This document shows, one piece after another, positions 1 to 5,785 of a stretch of 7,344 bases of DNA. Source of the stretch: a bacterium (GTDB taxonomy: Bacteria > Oederibacteriota > JAJYGY01); the NCBI GenBank assembly GCA_021790555.1, contig JAJYGY010000315.1, positions 1 to 7,344 on the forward strand, in the 5' to 3' direction. Each line of letters begins with the position of its first letter. The first letter of the stretch is position 1. The notes under the pieces were generated by a model, which was not told where the DNA came from, did no database searches, and saw only the letters and a list, made by a program, of their open reading frames with translations. A program made the translations under genes and the position numbers.

Positions 1-1
1 C

Positions 2-943
2 CCCCCCTCCAAGCCCACGGCCCTGACCCGGCGCAAGAACCCGGTCTATCCCGCCACCGTGGTGGGCCGGCCGCCCCAGGAGGACAGGGTCTGGGGGGAG
101 GCGGTCAACGAGTTCTCGGCGCCCTTCCTGAAGCTGATGCACCCCGAGATCGCCGATTTCTGGACCTATTTCGAGGCGGGGTTCCACAACCTGCTGGTGG
201 TGGCCCTGCGCCAGCGCCACCGCAAGGAGGGGGTCAAGACGGCCCTGGGGCTGCTGGGCCAGGGCCAGCTTTCGCTGTGCAAGGTGGTGGTGCTGGTGGA
301 CGAGGGCGTGGACCCGCGCGACTTCCGCGCCGTGCTGAGGGCCGCGGCGCGCCACTTCGACCCGCGCGAGGACGTGCTGCTGCTGCCCTCCACCCCGCTG
401 GACACCCTGGACTTCAGCAGCACCGTGATGAACCTGGGCAGCAAGCTCATCCTGGACTTCAGCTCCACCGAGGGCATCGCCCCCCGGCCCCTGGGCCCGC
501 GCCGGGCCCGCCCCCCCCTTAACCGGCGTCCCTTCAACCCCGACCTGCTCAAACGCGTGCTGGGGCGGGCCTTCCGGGGATGGGCCTCGCTGGAGGACAG
601 CCTGCTGGCGGTGCAGGTGGGGCCCCAGGGCGCCGACGCCGCGCCGCTGCTTCAAAAGGTGCTGCGCCAGGTCCCCCTGGGCCGCCACAAGATGGTGGCC
701 CTGCTCAGCCCGGACATCGAGCTGGCGGACCCGGTGGACCTGGTGTGGGGCCTGTTCACCCGCTTCGACGCGGCCCGCGACATCCAGTTCACGCGCAGCC
801 GGCTTTTCCGCGCCTGGCCCTTCCACGAGGGAGTGCTGGGGATTGATGCCACCTGGAAAAAGGGGTATCCTGAGGCCCTTCGGATGCCACGCCCGGTGGT
901 CCGCAAGGTGGACGGGCGGTGGAAGGAATACGGTTTCCAGTGA
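2..943 (+). CDS. UbiD-family menaquinone biosynthesis decarboxylase, C-terminal part (5' truncated)
   Basis: The reading frame is open from base 2, so the gene starts upstream; 313 residues are visible, ending at TGA 941-943. The stretch YPATVVGRPPQED (about nt 44-85) is the classic UbiD signature, followed by NEF, HPEI and a segment ending LGSKLILD (about nt 434-457), which matches the C-terminal domain of UbiD. UbiD enzymes are prenylated-FMN-dependent reversible decarboxylases. The catalytic Glu-Arg-Glu residues and metal ligands lie before this segment and are outside the window. A second, more diverged copy of the C-terminal module follows at about nt 602-856 (WGLFTRFDAARD, then GIDATWK), which suits the long futalosine-pathway type rather than short UbiD. 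The gene lies 11 bases upstream of mqnE, so the likely role is decarboxylation of a naphthoate intermediate of menaquinone. Streptomyces SCO4490 is the reference for this type (sometimes called MqnL; symbol left blank). A UbiX partner is needed but not seen. Family is confident; the exact substrate is inferred from context. Confidence 0.9.
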   Translation, partial: PPSKPTALTRRKNPVYPATVVGRPPQEDRVWGEAVNEFSAPFLKLMHPEIADFWTYFEAGFHNLLVVALRQRHRKEGVKTALGLLGQGQLSLCKVVVLVDEGVDPRDFRAVLRAAARHFDPREDVLLLPSTPLDTLDFSSTVMNLGSKLILDFSSTEGIAPRPLGPRRARPPLNRRPFNPDLLKRVLGRAFRGWASLEDSLLAVQVGPQGADAAPLLQKVLRQVPLGRHKMVALLSPDIELADPVDLVWGLFTRFDAARDIQFTRSRLFRAWPFHEGVLGIDATWKKGYPEALRMPRPVVRKVDGRWKEYGFQ

Positions 944-954
944 GAGAGGCAGGC

Positions 955-2070
955 ATGAACATCGAACTTCCCAAGCTCAACTTCCGCGACCGGGCCCTGG
1001 AGCCCCTCTGGGACAAGGTGGTCTCCGGCGGGCGCCTGGACTTCGACGACGGCATGGCCATGTACCGCACGCCCGACCTGATGACCCTGGGGCGCATGGC
1101 CAACTGGGCGGCCGAGCGGCGCCACGGAAAAAAGGTCTACTACGTGCTCAACCGCCAGTGCAATCCCACCAACTTCTGCGTGCTGGACTGCAAGTTCTGC
1201 GAGTTCGCCCGGCGCAAGGGCGAAAGCGGCGGCTGGGCCATGGGCATGGACGAGATCTTCGGGCACTGCGAGGGCGGCATCCGCGAGATCCACATCGTGG
1301 GCGGCCTGAACCCGGACTGGGGCTTCGACACCTACCTGGACATCGTGCGCCAGATCCGCCTGAAATACCCGGACCTCGGCATCAAGGCATGGACGGCCGT
1401 GGAAATCGAGTGGTTCTCCCGCGTCGCCAAAAAAAGCATCCGCCAGGTGCTCCAGGAGCTGAAGGAGGCCGGGCTGGACATGCTTCCGGGCGGCGGGGCC
1501 GAGGTGTTCTCGGAGCGCGTGCGCCGGGAGCTCTACAAGCCCAAGATCGGCTGGGACAAGTGGAGCGAGGTGCACCGCGCGGCCCACGAGCTGGGCATCC
1601 CCACCAATTCCACCATGCTTTTCGGCCACATCGAGACCTACGAGGAGCGCGTGGACCACGTGCTGAAGCTGCGCGCCCTGCAGGACGAGGCCCCCGGGTT
1701 CCGCACCTTCATCCCCCTGGCCTTCCAGCCGGGCAACACCGGCATCCCGGTCAACCGGGCCAGCGCCCAGGAGGACGCCCGCACCGTGGCCGCCTCGCGG
1801 CTGCTGCTGGACAACTTCGACCACGTCAAGGCCTACTGGGTGATGCTGGGCGCGGAGATGGCCTCCATCGCCCTGAACTTCGGCGCCAGCGACATGGACG
1901 GCACCATCGGAAGGGAGAAGATCGTCCACATGGCCGGGGCCAGCTCCCCCGAAGGCCTGGCCACGGACAGCATGCGCAAGCTCATCCGCGAGGCCGGCAA
2001 GGAGCCCCAGGAGCGCGACATCTTCTACCGCCACGTCTCCACCCCGGACCTCACCCTGGCGTCCGCCTAA
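955..2070 (+). CDS. mqnE: Aminofutalosine synthase MqnE (radical SAM)
   Basis: A 371-residue cytoplasmic radical SAM enzyme. It is expected to add the SAM-derived 5'-deoxyadenosyl radical to 3-[(1-carboxyvinyl)oxy]benzoate, giving 6-amino-6-deoxyfutalosine, the second step of the futalosine pathway. The [4Fe-4S] motif CX3CX2C is at C75, C79 and C82 (NFCVLDCKFCEF). After it come HIVGGLNPD, KAWTAVEIEWF, LPGGGAEVF, NSTMLFGHIET and TFIPLAFQPGNT. The HIVGG, TAVEI and IPLAF versions separate MqnE from its paralogue MqnC downstream, which has LIQGG, SAPEI and IPWSF. An additional cysteine, C69, lies six residues before the cluster motif. ATG 955 is chosen over the in-frame ATG 919 because it has AGAGG at 945-949 with five-base spacing and does not overlap the upstream decarboxylase gene. 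The 11-base gap to that gene suggests one transcript. Confidence 0.94.
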   Translation: MNIELPKLNFRDRALEPLWDKVVSGGRLDFDDGMAMYRTPDLMTLGRMANWAAERRHGKKVYYVLNRQCNPTNFCVLDCKFCEFARRKGESGGWAMGMDEIFGHCEGGIREIHIVGGLNPDWGFDTYLDIVRQIRLKYPDLGIKAWTAVEIEWFSRVAKKSIRQVLQELKEAGLDMLPGGGAEVFSERVRRELYKPKIGWDKWSEVHRAAHELGIPTNSTMLFGHIETYEERVDHVLKLRALQDEAPGFRTFIPLAFQPGNTGIPVNRASAQEDARTVAASRLLLDNFDHVKAYWVMLGAEMASIALNFGASDMDGTIGREKIVHMAGASSPEGLATDSMRKLIREAGKEPQERDIFYRHVSTPDLTLASA

Positions 2071-2094
2071 AGCCGCCGACAAAATTCCGGCCTC

Positions 2095-2114
2095 CCGCCC
2101 GCCGGCCCGGGCGG
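2095..2114 (+). repeat. GC-rich inverted repeat between mqnE and the MFS gene
   Basis: CCGCCCG at 2095-2101 pairs perfectly with CGGGCGG at 2108-2114 around a six-base loop. No run of T follows, so it is not a classical intrinsic terminator. It could attenuate transcription or protect the 3' end of the mqnE message. In DNA this GC-rich a seven-base stem may also occur by chance. It sits in the 63-base gap (2071-2133), which shows no clear promoter. Confidence 0.35.
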
Positions 2115-2133
2115 CGGCCGCCTGCCATTTCCC

Positions 2134-3375
2134 ATGGAAACATCCAGAAAAAACTTCGTTCTCGGCGTGCTCCACGAGGGCCTGTGGGGCCTGGGGACCG
2201 GGCTGTGCAACCCCGTGACCATCCTGCCCCTGGCCCTGGCCGACCTGGGCGGCTCGGCGGCCCTGGCCGGACTGCTGGCCGGGCTGCTGTTCGCCATGTA
2301 CTCGGCGCCCCAGTGGATCTCCGCCCACCGCCTCTCCCCGGCCTGGTCCGACCCGAAACGCTGCGCGCTGCTGCACTCGCCGGCCATCCTGGCCCAGGCG
2401 CTGGCCGCCCTGCTTTTCCTGGCGCTGCCTTCCCTGCCCGCCCCCTGGAAGCTGGCCCTTTTCATCGCCCTCTTTTCGGCGCACTACCTGGGCATCGGCC
2501 TGATCATGCCGCACTGGCTGGCCTGCATCGGCCGCTGCATGCCCGAGGGCGCGCGCGGCCGCTACTTCGGCTCGAGCTTCGCATTTTCCGGCGCCATGGC
2601 GGGCCTGGGCGGCCTGCTGGCCGGCTGGTGGGCCGCCAAAGCGGGGCTGCGCTGGGGATTCGGCATGTGTTTCGCGCTGGCCGTGCCGGCGCAGGTGGCC
2701 TGCGTGTCCGTGCTCAGCCGGCTCAAACCCCTGCTGCCGGCCCCGGACGCGCCGCCTTCCAGCCTGGCGGCCGCCCTGCGCGAGAACCTGGCCCTGCTGC
2801 GGGGATCGCGCCTGGCCCGCGCCACGCTGCTGCTGTTCCTGGTCATGCCCTTCGCCGGGGCCGCCGGATCGCTTTTCACGGTGTACCTGCGCGAGGTCCG
2901 CGGCCTGCCGGCCGCCTGGTTCGGGCCCTTTTCGGCCGCGCTTTCCCTGGGCGGCATGGCGGGCTCCTTCCTGCTGGGCCTGATCAACGACCGGCGGGGG
3001 CCCCGCGTGGCCATGTTGCTGGCCTTCGCCGCCATGCTTTGCTCCCTGGCGGCCCTGGCCTGGCTGCACCGCCCCGGGCTCCTGTGCCTGGCCTTCCTTT
3101 CCAACGGCTTCTGGACCAGCGCCTTCGCCGTGGTCAACCTGGTCCTGCTCCTCGACCTGGCAGGGCCGGCCAGGGTGCCCTCCCTCACCGGCCTGGTCAA
3201 CACCCTGATGGCGCCCTTCATCCTGGCCGCCCCCTGGCTGGCCGGGGTGGTGGCCCAGCGCTTCCGCTATTCCGGCGCCTTCCTGCTTTCGGCCCTGGCC
3301 TGCCTGGCCGGGCCGGCCCTGCTCGCGGCCTTTCCCGGCCTGGGGGCCCGCGGGAAAAGCGCGCCCCAACCCTGA
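2134..3375 (+). CDS. Major facilitator superfamily transporter, substrate unknown
   Basis: A 413-residue inner-membrane protein with about twelve hydrophobic segments, roughly at residues 15-36, 40-60, 80-98, 105-128, 143-165, 170-190, 230-252, 262-284, 292-312, 314-340, 350-372 and 380-400. A hydrophilic loop at about 195-225 separates two six-helix halves. A motif-A-like loop, GLINDRRGPR (282-291), lies between helices 8 and 9, the usual place in the C-terminal half. The equivalent loop 2-3 in the N-terminal half (about 60-78) lacks the motif. RGRYFGSSFAFSG (141-153) near helix 5 is another typical MFS segment. There is no signal peptide apart from the first helix. ATG 2134 gives a sensible N-terminus, but no convincing ribosome binding site precedes it. 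It lies between mqnE and mqnA on the same strand, so co-expression is likely, yet no transporter is a known requirement of the futalosine pathway. I cannot name a substrate. Confidence 0.88.
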   Translation: METSRKNFVLGVLHEGLWGLGTGLCNPVTILPLALADLGGSAALAGLLAGLLFAMYSAPQWISAHRLSPAWSDPKRCALLHSPAILAQALAALLFLALPSLPAPWKLALFIALFSAHYLGIGLIMPHWLACIGRCMPEGARGRYFGSSFAFSGAMAGLGGLLAGWWAAKAGLRWGFGMCFALAVPAQVACVSVLSRLKPLLPAPDAPPSSLAAALRENLALLRGSRLARATLLLFLVMPFAGAAGSLFTVYLREVRGLPAAWFGPFSAALSLGGMAGSFLLGLINDRRGPRVAMLLAFAAMLCSLAALAWLHRPGLLCLAFLSNGFWTSAFAVVNLVLLLDLAGPARVPSLTGLVNTLMAPFILAAPWLAGVVAQRFRYSGAFLLSALACLAGPALLAAFPGLGARGKSAPQP

Positions 3376-3393
3376 ACCGACCCCTTTCCACGC

Positions 3394-3397
3394 GGAG
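3394..3397 (+). promoter_or_regulatory. Ribosome binding site supporting the TTG start of mqnA
   Basis: GGAG lies six bases before TTG 3404, in the 28-base gap after the MFS gene. It supports the rare TTG start, as does the protein N-terminus, which then begins exactly at the conserved MqnA opening. Confidence 0.6.
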
Positions 3398-3403
3398 TCC
3401 GCC

Positions 3404-4171
3404 TTGAGACTGGCCCAGATCCCCTTCACCAACGCCGCCCCCTTCTTCCACCGCCTGGACCCGGCCTGGCTGGCCGGCCAGGAGCTCATCCCCGACGCGC
3501 CGCGCGACCTGGGCGACCTGGCCCGCTCCGGCGGTGTCGACGCCGGGCTGTTCTCCCTGGTGGACGTCTGGGACCTGGAGCGGCGCGGCCTGTTCGAACC
3601 CATCGGCGCGCTGGGCGTGGCCAGCCACGGGCCCATCCGCAGCATCCTGCTGTTCGGCGCCCGCCGCCCGGAGGACCTGGAAGGCGCGGACATCGCCGTC
3701 AGCGGCCAGACGGCCACCAGCGTGCGGCTGATGGAGGCCTGGCTGAGGGAAAAGGTGGGCCTGAGGCGCTACCGCCTGGTGCCCCTGGGAAGCCCGGCCC
3801 CGGCCTGCCTGCTCATCGCCGACCAGGCCCTGGCCCGGGCCCTGAGCCTTTCGCCGGGAGACCCCGGGCCCCTGGACCTGGGCCGGGAATGGAACGCCTG
3901 GACCGGCTCAAGCTTCGTCTTCGCCCGCTGGGCCGTGCGCAGGAGCCTGCCCCAGGGCGAAAAGCGGGCCCTGCTGGAGGCCGTGACCGCGTCGCTGGAC
4001 CATTCGCTGAAGGACCTGGACGGTTTCGCGCGCGACCTTTCCAGCCGCACCGGCTTCCCCCGGGACTTCCTCAAGACCTACGTTTCGGGCATCCGCTACC
4101 GCCTGGGGCCGGACGAGGAGGAGGGCATGACCCTGTTCCGCGCCAAGTGGGAAAGGCTGGCGGCGGGCTAG
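3404..4171 (+). CDS. mqnA: Chorismate dehydratase MqnA
   Basis: A 255-residue cytoplasmic protein with the periplasmic-binding-protein-like fold of the MqnA/MqnD family. It converts chorismate to 3-[(1-carboxyvinyl)oxy]benzoate, the committing step of the futalosine pathway, whose product feeds MqnE. The N-terminus MRLAQIPFTNAAPFF matches the family opening (I-x-Y/F-x-N-x2-P), with N10 conserved. DAGLFSLVDVWDL (46-58), ASHGPIRSILLF (73-84) and TATSVRL (103-109) follow. LLIADQAL (136-143) stands where most relatives have a Gly-Asp pair, so the Gly is Ala here. DLGREWNAWTGSSFVFARWA (158-177) is the strongest family signature and favours MqnA over MqnD. Translation begins at TTG with GGAG upstream. 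The length is slightly shorter than many relatives but complete. The stop codon lies in the loop of an inverted repeat (4162-4179). Confidence 0.92.
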   Translation: MRLAQIPFTNAAPFFHRLDPAWLAGQELIPDAPRDLGDLARSGGVDAGLFSLVDVWDLERRGLFEPIGALGVASHGPIRSILLFGARRPEDLEGADIAVSGQTATSVRLMEAWLREKVGLRRYRLVPLGSPAPACLLIADQALARALSLSPGDPGPLDLGREWNAWTGSSFVFARWAVRRSLPQGEKRALLEAVTASLDHSLKDLDGFARDLSSRTGFPRDFLKTYVSGIRYRLGPDEEEGMTLFRAKWERLAAG

Positions 4172-4179
4172 GGCCCGCC
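4162..4179 (+). repeat. Perfect inverted repeat across the mqnA stop codon
   Basis: GGCGGGC at 4162-4168 and GCCCGCC at 4173-4179 form a seven-pair stem with loop TAGG, and the loop contains the mqnA stop codon TAG. The bases that follow are AAAATT rather than a T tract, so an intrinsic terminator is possible but not typical. It separates mqnA from the promoter candidate of mqnC. Confidence 0.45.
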
Positions 4180-4188
4180 AAAATTCCG

Positions 4189-4216
4189 TTGCGCAAACCC
4201 GTCCCGGGGCTAAAAT
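4189..4216 (+). promoter_or_regulatory. Candidate sigma70-type promoter of mqnC
   Basis: TTGCGC (4189-4194) as -35 and TAAAAT (4211-4216) as -10 are separated by 16 bases. The -10 matches TATAAT at five of six positions and the -35 keeps TTG. AAAATT at 4180-4185 lies just upstream, like an AT-rich UP element. This is the most AT-rich patch seen outside genes in the window. Transcription would begin near 4223, leaving a leader of about 58 bases before ATG 4281. The -35 overlaps the perfect palindrome TTGCGCAA (4189-4196). Confidence 0.55.
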
Positions 4217-4242
4217 GGGCTTTCCCAGCGATTCCGTCCCGG
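4199..4242 (+). repeat. Direct repeat pair flanking the mqnC -10 box
   Basis: CCGTCCCGG occurs at 4199-4207, between the -35 and -10 elements, and again at 4234-4242, downstream of the expected start of transcription. The copies are 35 bases apart. They could be a regulator's binding sites. The motif is GC-rich, so chance is a real alternative. Confidence 0.35.
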
Positions 4243-4262
4243 ACCGCCCGCGGTGCCGGACC
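4236..4262 (+). promoter_or_regulatory. Possible hairpin in the mqnC leader, next to the ribosome binding site
   Basis: ACCG (4243-4246) pairs with CGGT (4251-4254). After a bulged G at 4255, CCGG (4239-4242) pairs with CCGG (4256-4259), and further weak pairing extends to 4236 and 4261. The structure ends four bases before the GAAGGAG ribosome binding site (4266-4272). It could influence translation. It does not match any riboswitch class I recognise. Confidence 0.25.
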
Positions 4263-4265
4263 TTT

Positions 4266-4272
4266 GAAGGAG
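4266..4272 (+). promoter_or_regulatory. Ribosome binding site of mqnC
   Basis: GAAGGAG lies eight bases before ATG 4281. It decides the start in favour of 4281 over the in-frame ATG at 4215, which would also overlap the -10 box. Confidence 0.8.
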
Positions 4273-4280
4273 CCCAAGGC

Positions 4281-5399
4281 ATGTCCACCTTGAACCAGAT
4301 CATGGAAAAATCCCTCTCCGGCCTCCGCCTCACCCGCGAGGAGGGCCTGACGCTCTACCGCGAGGCTCCCCTGGGAGACCTGGGCGACCTGGCCCACGCC
4401 CTGCGCATGAAAAAGGTGCCGGGCGGCAGGGTCACCTTCGTCATCGACACCAACCTGAACTACAGCAACGTCTGCGACGCCTACTGCACCTTCTGCGCCT
4501 TCTACCGCACCGAAAAGGACCAGGACGCCTACACCTTCAGCGTGCCCGAGATGGTGGAAAAGGTGAAGCGCTCGGTGCAAAAGTACGGCGTCACCACGGT
4601 GCTCATCCAGGGCGGCCTGAATCCCGGGATCCCCTTCAGCTACTACACCGACTTCGTCTCCGCCGTGCGCCGCGAGGTGCCCGAAGTGCACCCGCACTTC
4701 TTTTCCGCCCCGGAAATCTGGAAGATGGTGGAGGTCACGGGCAGGGACATCCGCTGGGTGCTGACGGAACTGAAGAAGGCCGGCCTGGACACGCTGCCCG
4801 GGGGCGGGGCCGAGGTCTTGAGCGACCGGGTTCGGCTGAAGCTTTCGCGCACCAAGGTGGACACCGCCAACTGGCTGAAGGTGCACGAGACCGCCCACGA
4901 ACTGGGATACCGCAGCACCGCCACCATGATGTTCGGGCACCTGGACGAGGACGTGGACATCCTGGACCACCTCCAGGCCGTCCGCGCCGTGCAGGACCGC
5001 ACCCAGGGCTTCACGGCCTTCATCCCCTGGAGCTTCAAGCCGGACAACACGGCCCTGGCGCGCAAGGTCAAGGAGGCCCCCGGCGCGGCCGCCTACCTGC
5101 GGGTGCTGGCCCTGGCCCGGGTCTTCCTGGACAACTTCGACCACGTGCAGGGGTCCTGGTTCTCGGAAGGCAAGAAGACCGGCCAGATGTCGCTCTACTT
5201 CGGGGCCGACGACTTCGGCGGGACCATCTTCGAGGAAAACGTGATGCACGAGGCCAACTACGACTGCAAGGCCACCACCGACGAGGTCGTGCGCATCATC
5301 CAGGAGGCCGGCTTCACCCCGGCCCAGCGCACCACCAAGTACGAGGTGGTCAAGGTCTTCGAGGGGCCCCAGGCCGTGGGCGCGGTCGCGGCGGCCTGA
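4281..5399 (+). CDS. mqnC: Cyclic dehypoxanthinyl futalosine synthase MqnC (radical SAM)
   Basis: A 372-residue cytoplasmic radical SAM enzyme that cyclises dehypoxanthine futalosine to the spiro-bicyclic precursor of 1,4-dihydroxy-6-naphthoate. The cluster motif CX3CX2C is at C65, C69 and C72 (NVCDAYCTFCAFYR), preceded by the family segment NLNYSN. Then come LIQGGLNPGIPFSYY, HFFSAPEIWKM, LPGGGAEVLSDRVR, TATMMFGHLDE, FTAFIPWSFKPDNTAL and a C-terminal stretch with LYFGADDFGGTIFEENV. LIQGG, SAPEI and IPWSF are the MqnC forms, distinguishing it from MqnE (955-2070), its same-length paralogue. The two share LPGGGAEV and a similar helix-rich C-terminus. ATG 4281 has a strong ribosome binding site and its own promoter candidate, so mqnC may be controlled apart from mqnE-mqnA. 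MqnD, which acts next, is not in the window. Confidence 0.95.
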   Translation: MSTLNQIMEKSLSGLRLTREEGLTLYREAPLGDLGDLAHALRMKKVPGGRVTFVIDTNLNYSNVCDAYCTFCAFYRTEKDQDAYTFSVPEMVEKVKRSVQKYGVTTVLIQGGLNPGIPFSYYTDFVSAVRREVPEVHPHFFSAPEIWKMVEVTGRDIRWVLTELKKAGLDTLPGGGAEVLSDRVRLKLSRTKVDTANWLKVHETAHELGYRSTATMMFGHLDEDVDILDHLQAVRAVQDRTQGFTAFIPWSFKPDNTALARKVKEAPGAAAYLRVLALARVFLDNFDHVQGSWFSEGKKTGQMSLYFGADDFGGTIFEENVMHEANYDCKATTDEVVRIIQEAGFTPAQRTTKYEVVKVFEGPQAVGAVAAA

Positions 5400-5414
5400 G
5401 GCCGGCGGCCCGCC

Positions 5415-5783
5415 ATGCCCGAACCCAGTTTCCAAGCCCCCCTGCCCGAGTTCGACCCCAAGGCCCTGCGTTCGCTGCGCAAGCTGGGCGGGATAAAGAA
5501 GATCGACGAGCTGCTGGGCCAGTTCCGCGCCAACAGCGGCGTGTACCTCCAGACGCTGAAGGAACTCGCCCCGGGCGGGGCGGAGGAGGCCCGGGGGGTG
5601 CTGCGCAGGCTGCAGAGCTCGGCCGCCCGCCTGGGGGCCCTGGGCCTGGAGGAGCGCTGCGCCGCCCTGGCGGCGGAAATCGCCTCGCGGCGGACCCTGC
5701 CCCCGGCCGGCGGCTTGCGGGAACTGGAGGACTCGGTGGAGCGGGCCAAACAATGGCTTGAAAAGGCCAGGAAGGAGGTCTGA
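5415..5783 (+). CDS. Small helical Hpt-like protein lacking the phospho-accepting histidine
   Basis: A 122-residue, charged, leucine- and alanine-rich cytoplasmic protein with no signal peptide or membrane segment. It begins like many histidine phosphotransfer (Hpt) domains, with FDPKALRSLRKLGG (13-26), then an amphipathic helix (about 28-51). RRLQSSAARLGALGLEERC (64-82) lines up with the Hpt core H-T-L-K-G-S-S-A-N-L-G-A. The phospho-accepting His is R64, and the whole protein contains no histidine. The rest is a predicted helix (101-121). Such a pseudo-Hpt could act as a binding or inhibitory partner in a phosphorelay, or the likeness could be only a shared four-helix bundle. It starts 15 bases after mqnC and ends 2 bases before proA, so it is likely co-transcribed and coupled to proA, whose ribosome binding site lies in its last codons. 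Its own ribosome binding site is weak. The coding call is good; the family call is tentative. Confidence 0.75.
   Translation: MPEPSFQAPLPEFDPKALRSLRKLGGIKKIDELLGQFRANSGVYLQTLKELAPGGAEEARGVLRRLQSSAARLGALGLEERCAALAAEIASRRTLPPAGGLRELEDSVERAKQWLEKARKEV
5771..5779 (+). promoter_or_regulatory. Strong ribosome binding site of proA inside the preceding gene
   Basis: GAAGGAGGT, a near-perfect complement of the 16S rRNA tail, lies six bases before ATG 5786 and within the last codons of the 5415-5783 gene. It fixes the proA start and suggests translational coupling. Confidence 0.85.
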
Positions 5784-5785
5784 AG

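Noticed and set aside
919..954. An upstream in-frame ATG that would extend MqnE by 12 residues into the preceding gene.
   Set aside because: No good ribosome binding site and an unneeded overlap; ATG 955 follows AGAGG and gives a normal N-terminus.
843..3407. An 854-codon plus-strand frame running through mqnE and the MFS gene in another phase.
   Set aside because: Its translation is Gly/Pro/Arg/Ala-rich without domains, while the overlapping frames encode clear MqnE and MFS proteins.
652..3717. A 1021-codon open frame on the minus strand opposite the decarboxylase, mqnE, MFS and mqnA genes.
   Set aside because: Its product is low-complexity and rich in Gly, Gln, Arg and Ala, with no recognisable domain. 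It shadows real genes on the plus strand. Strong third-position GC bias removes stop codons from the antisense frame.
4215..4280. An upstream in-frame ATG that would extend MqnC by 22 residues.
   Set aside because: The extension overlaps the -10 box and leader, has no ribosome binding site and is not family-like; ATG 4281 has GAAGGAG at eight bases.
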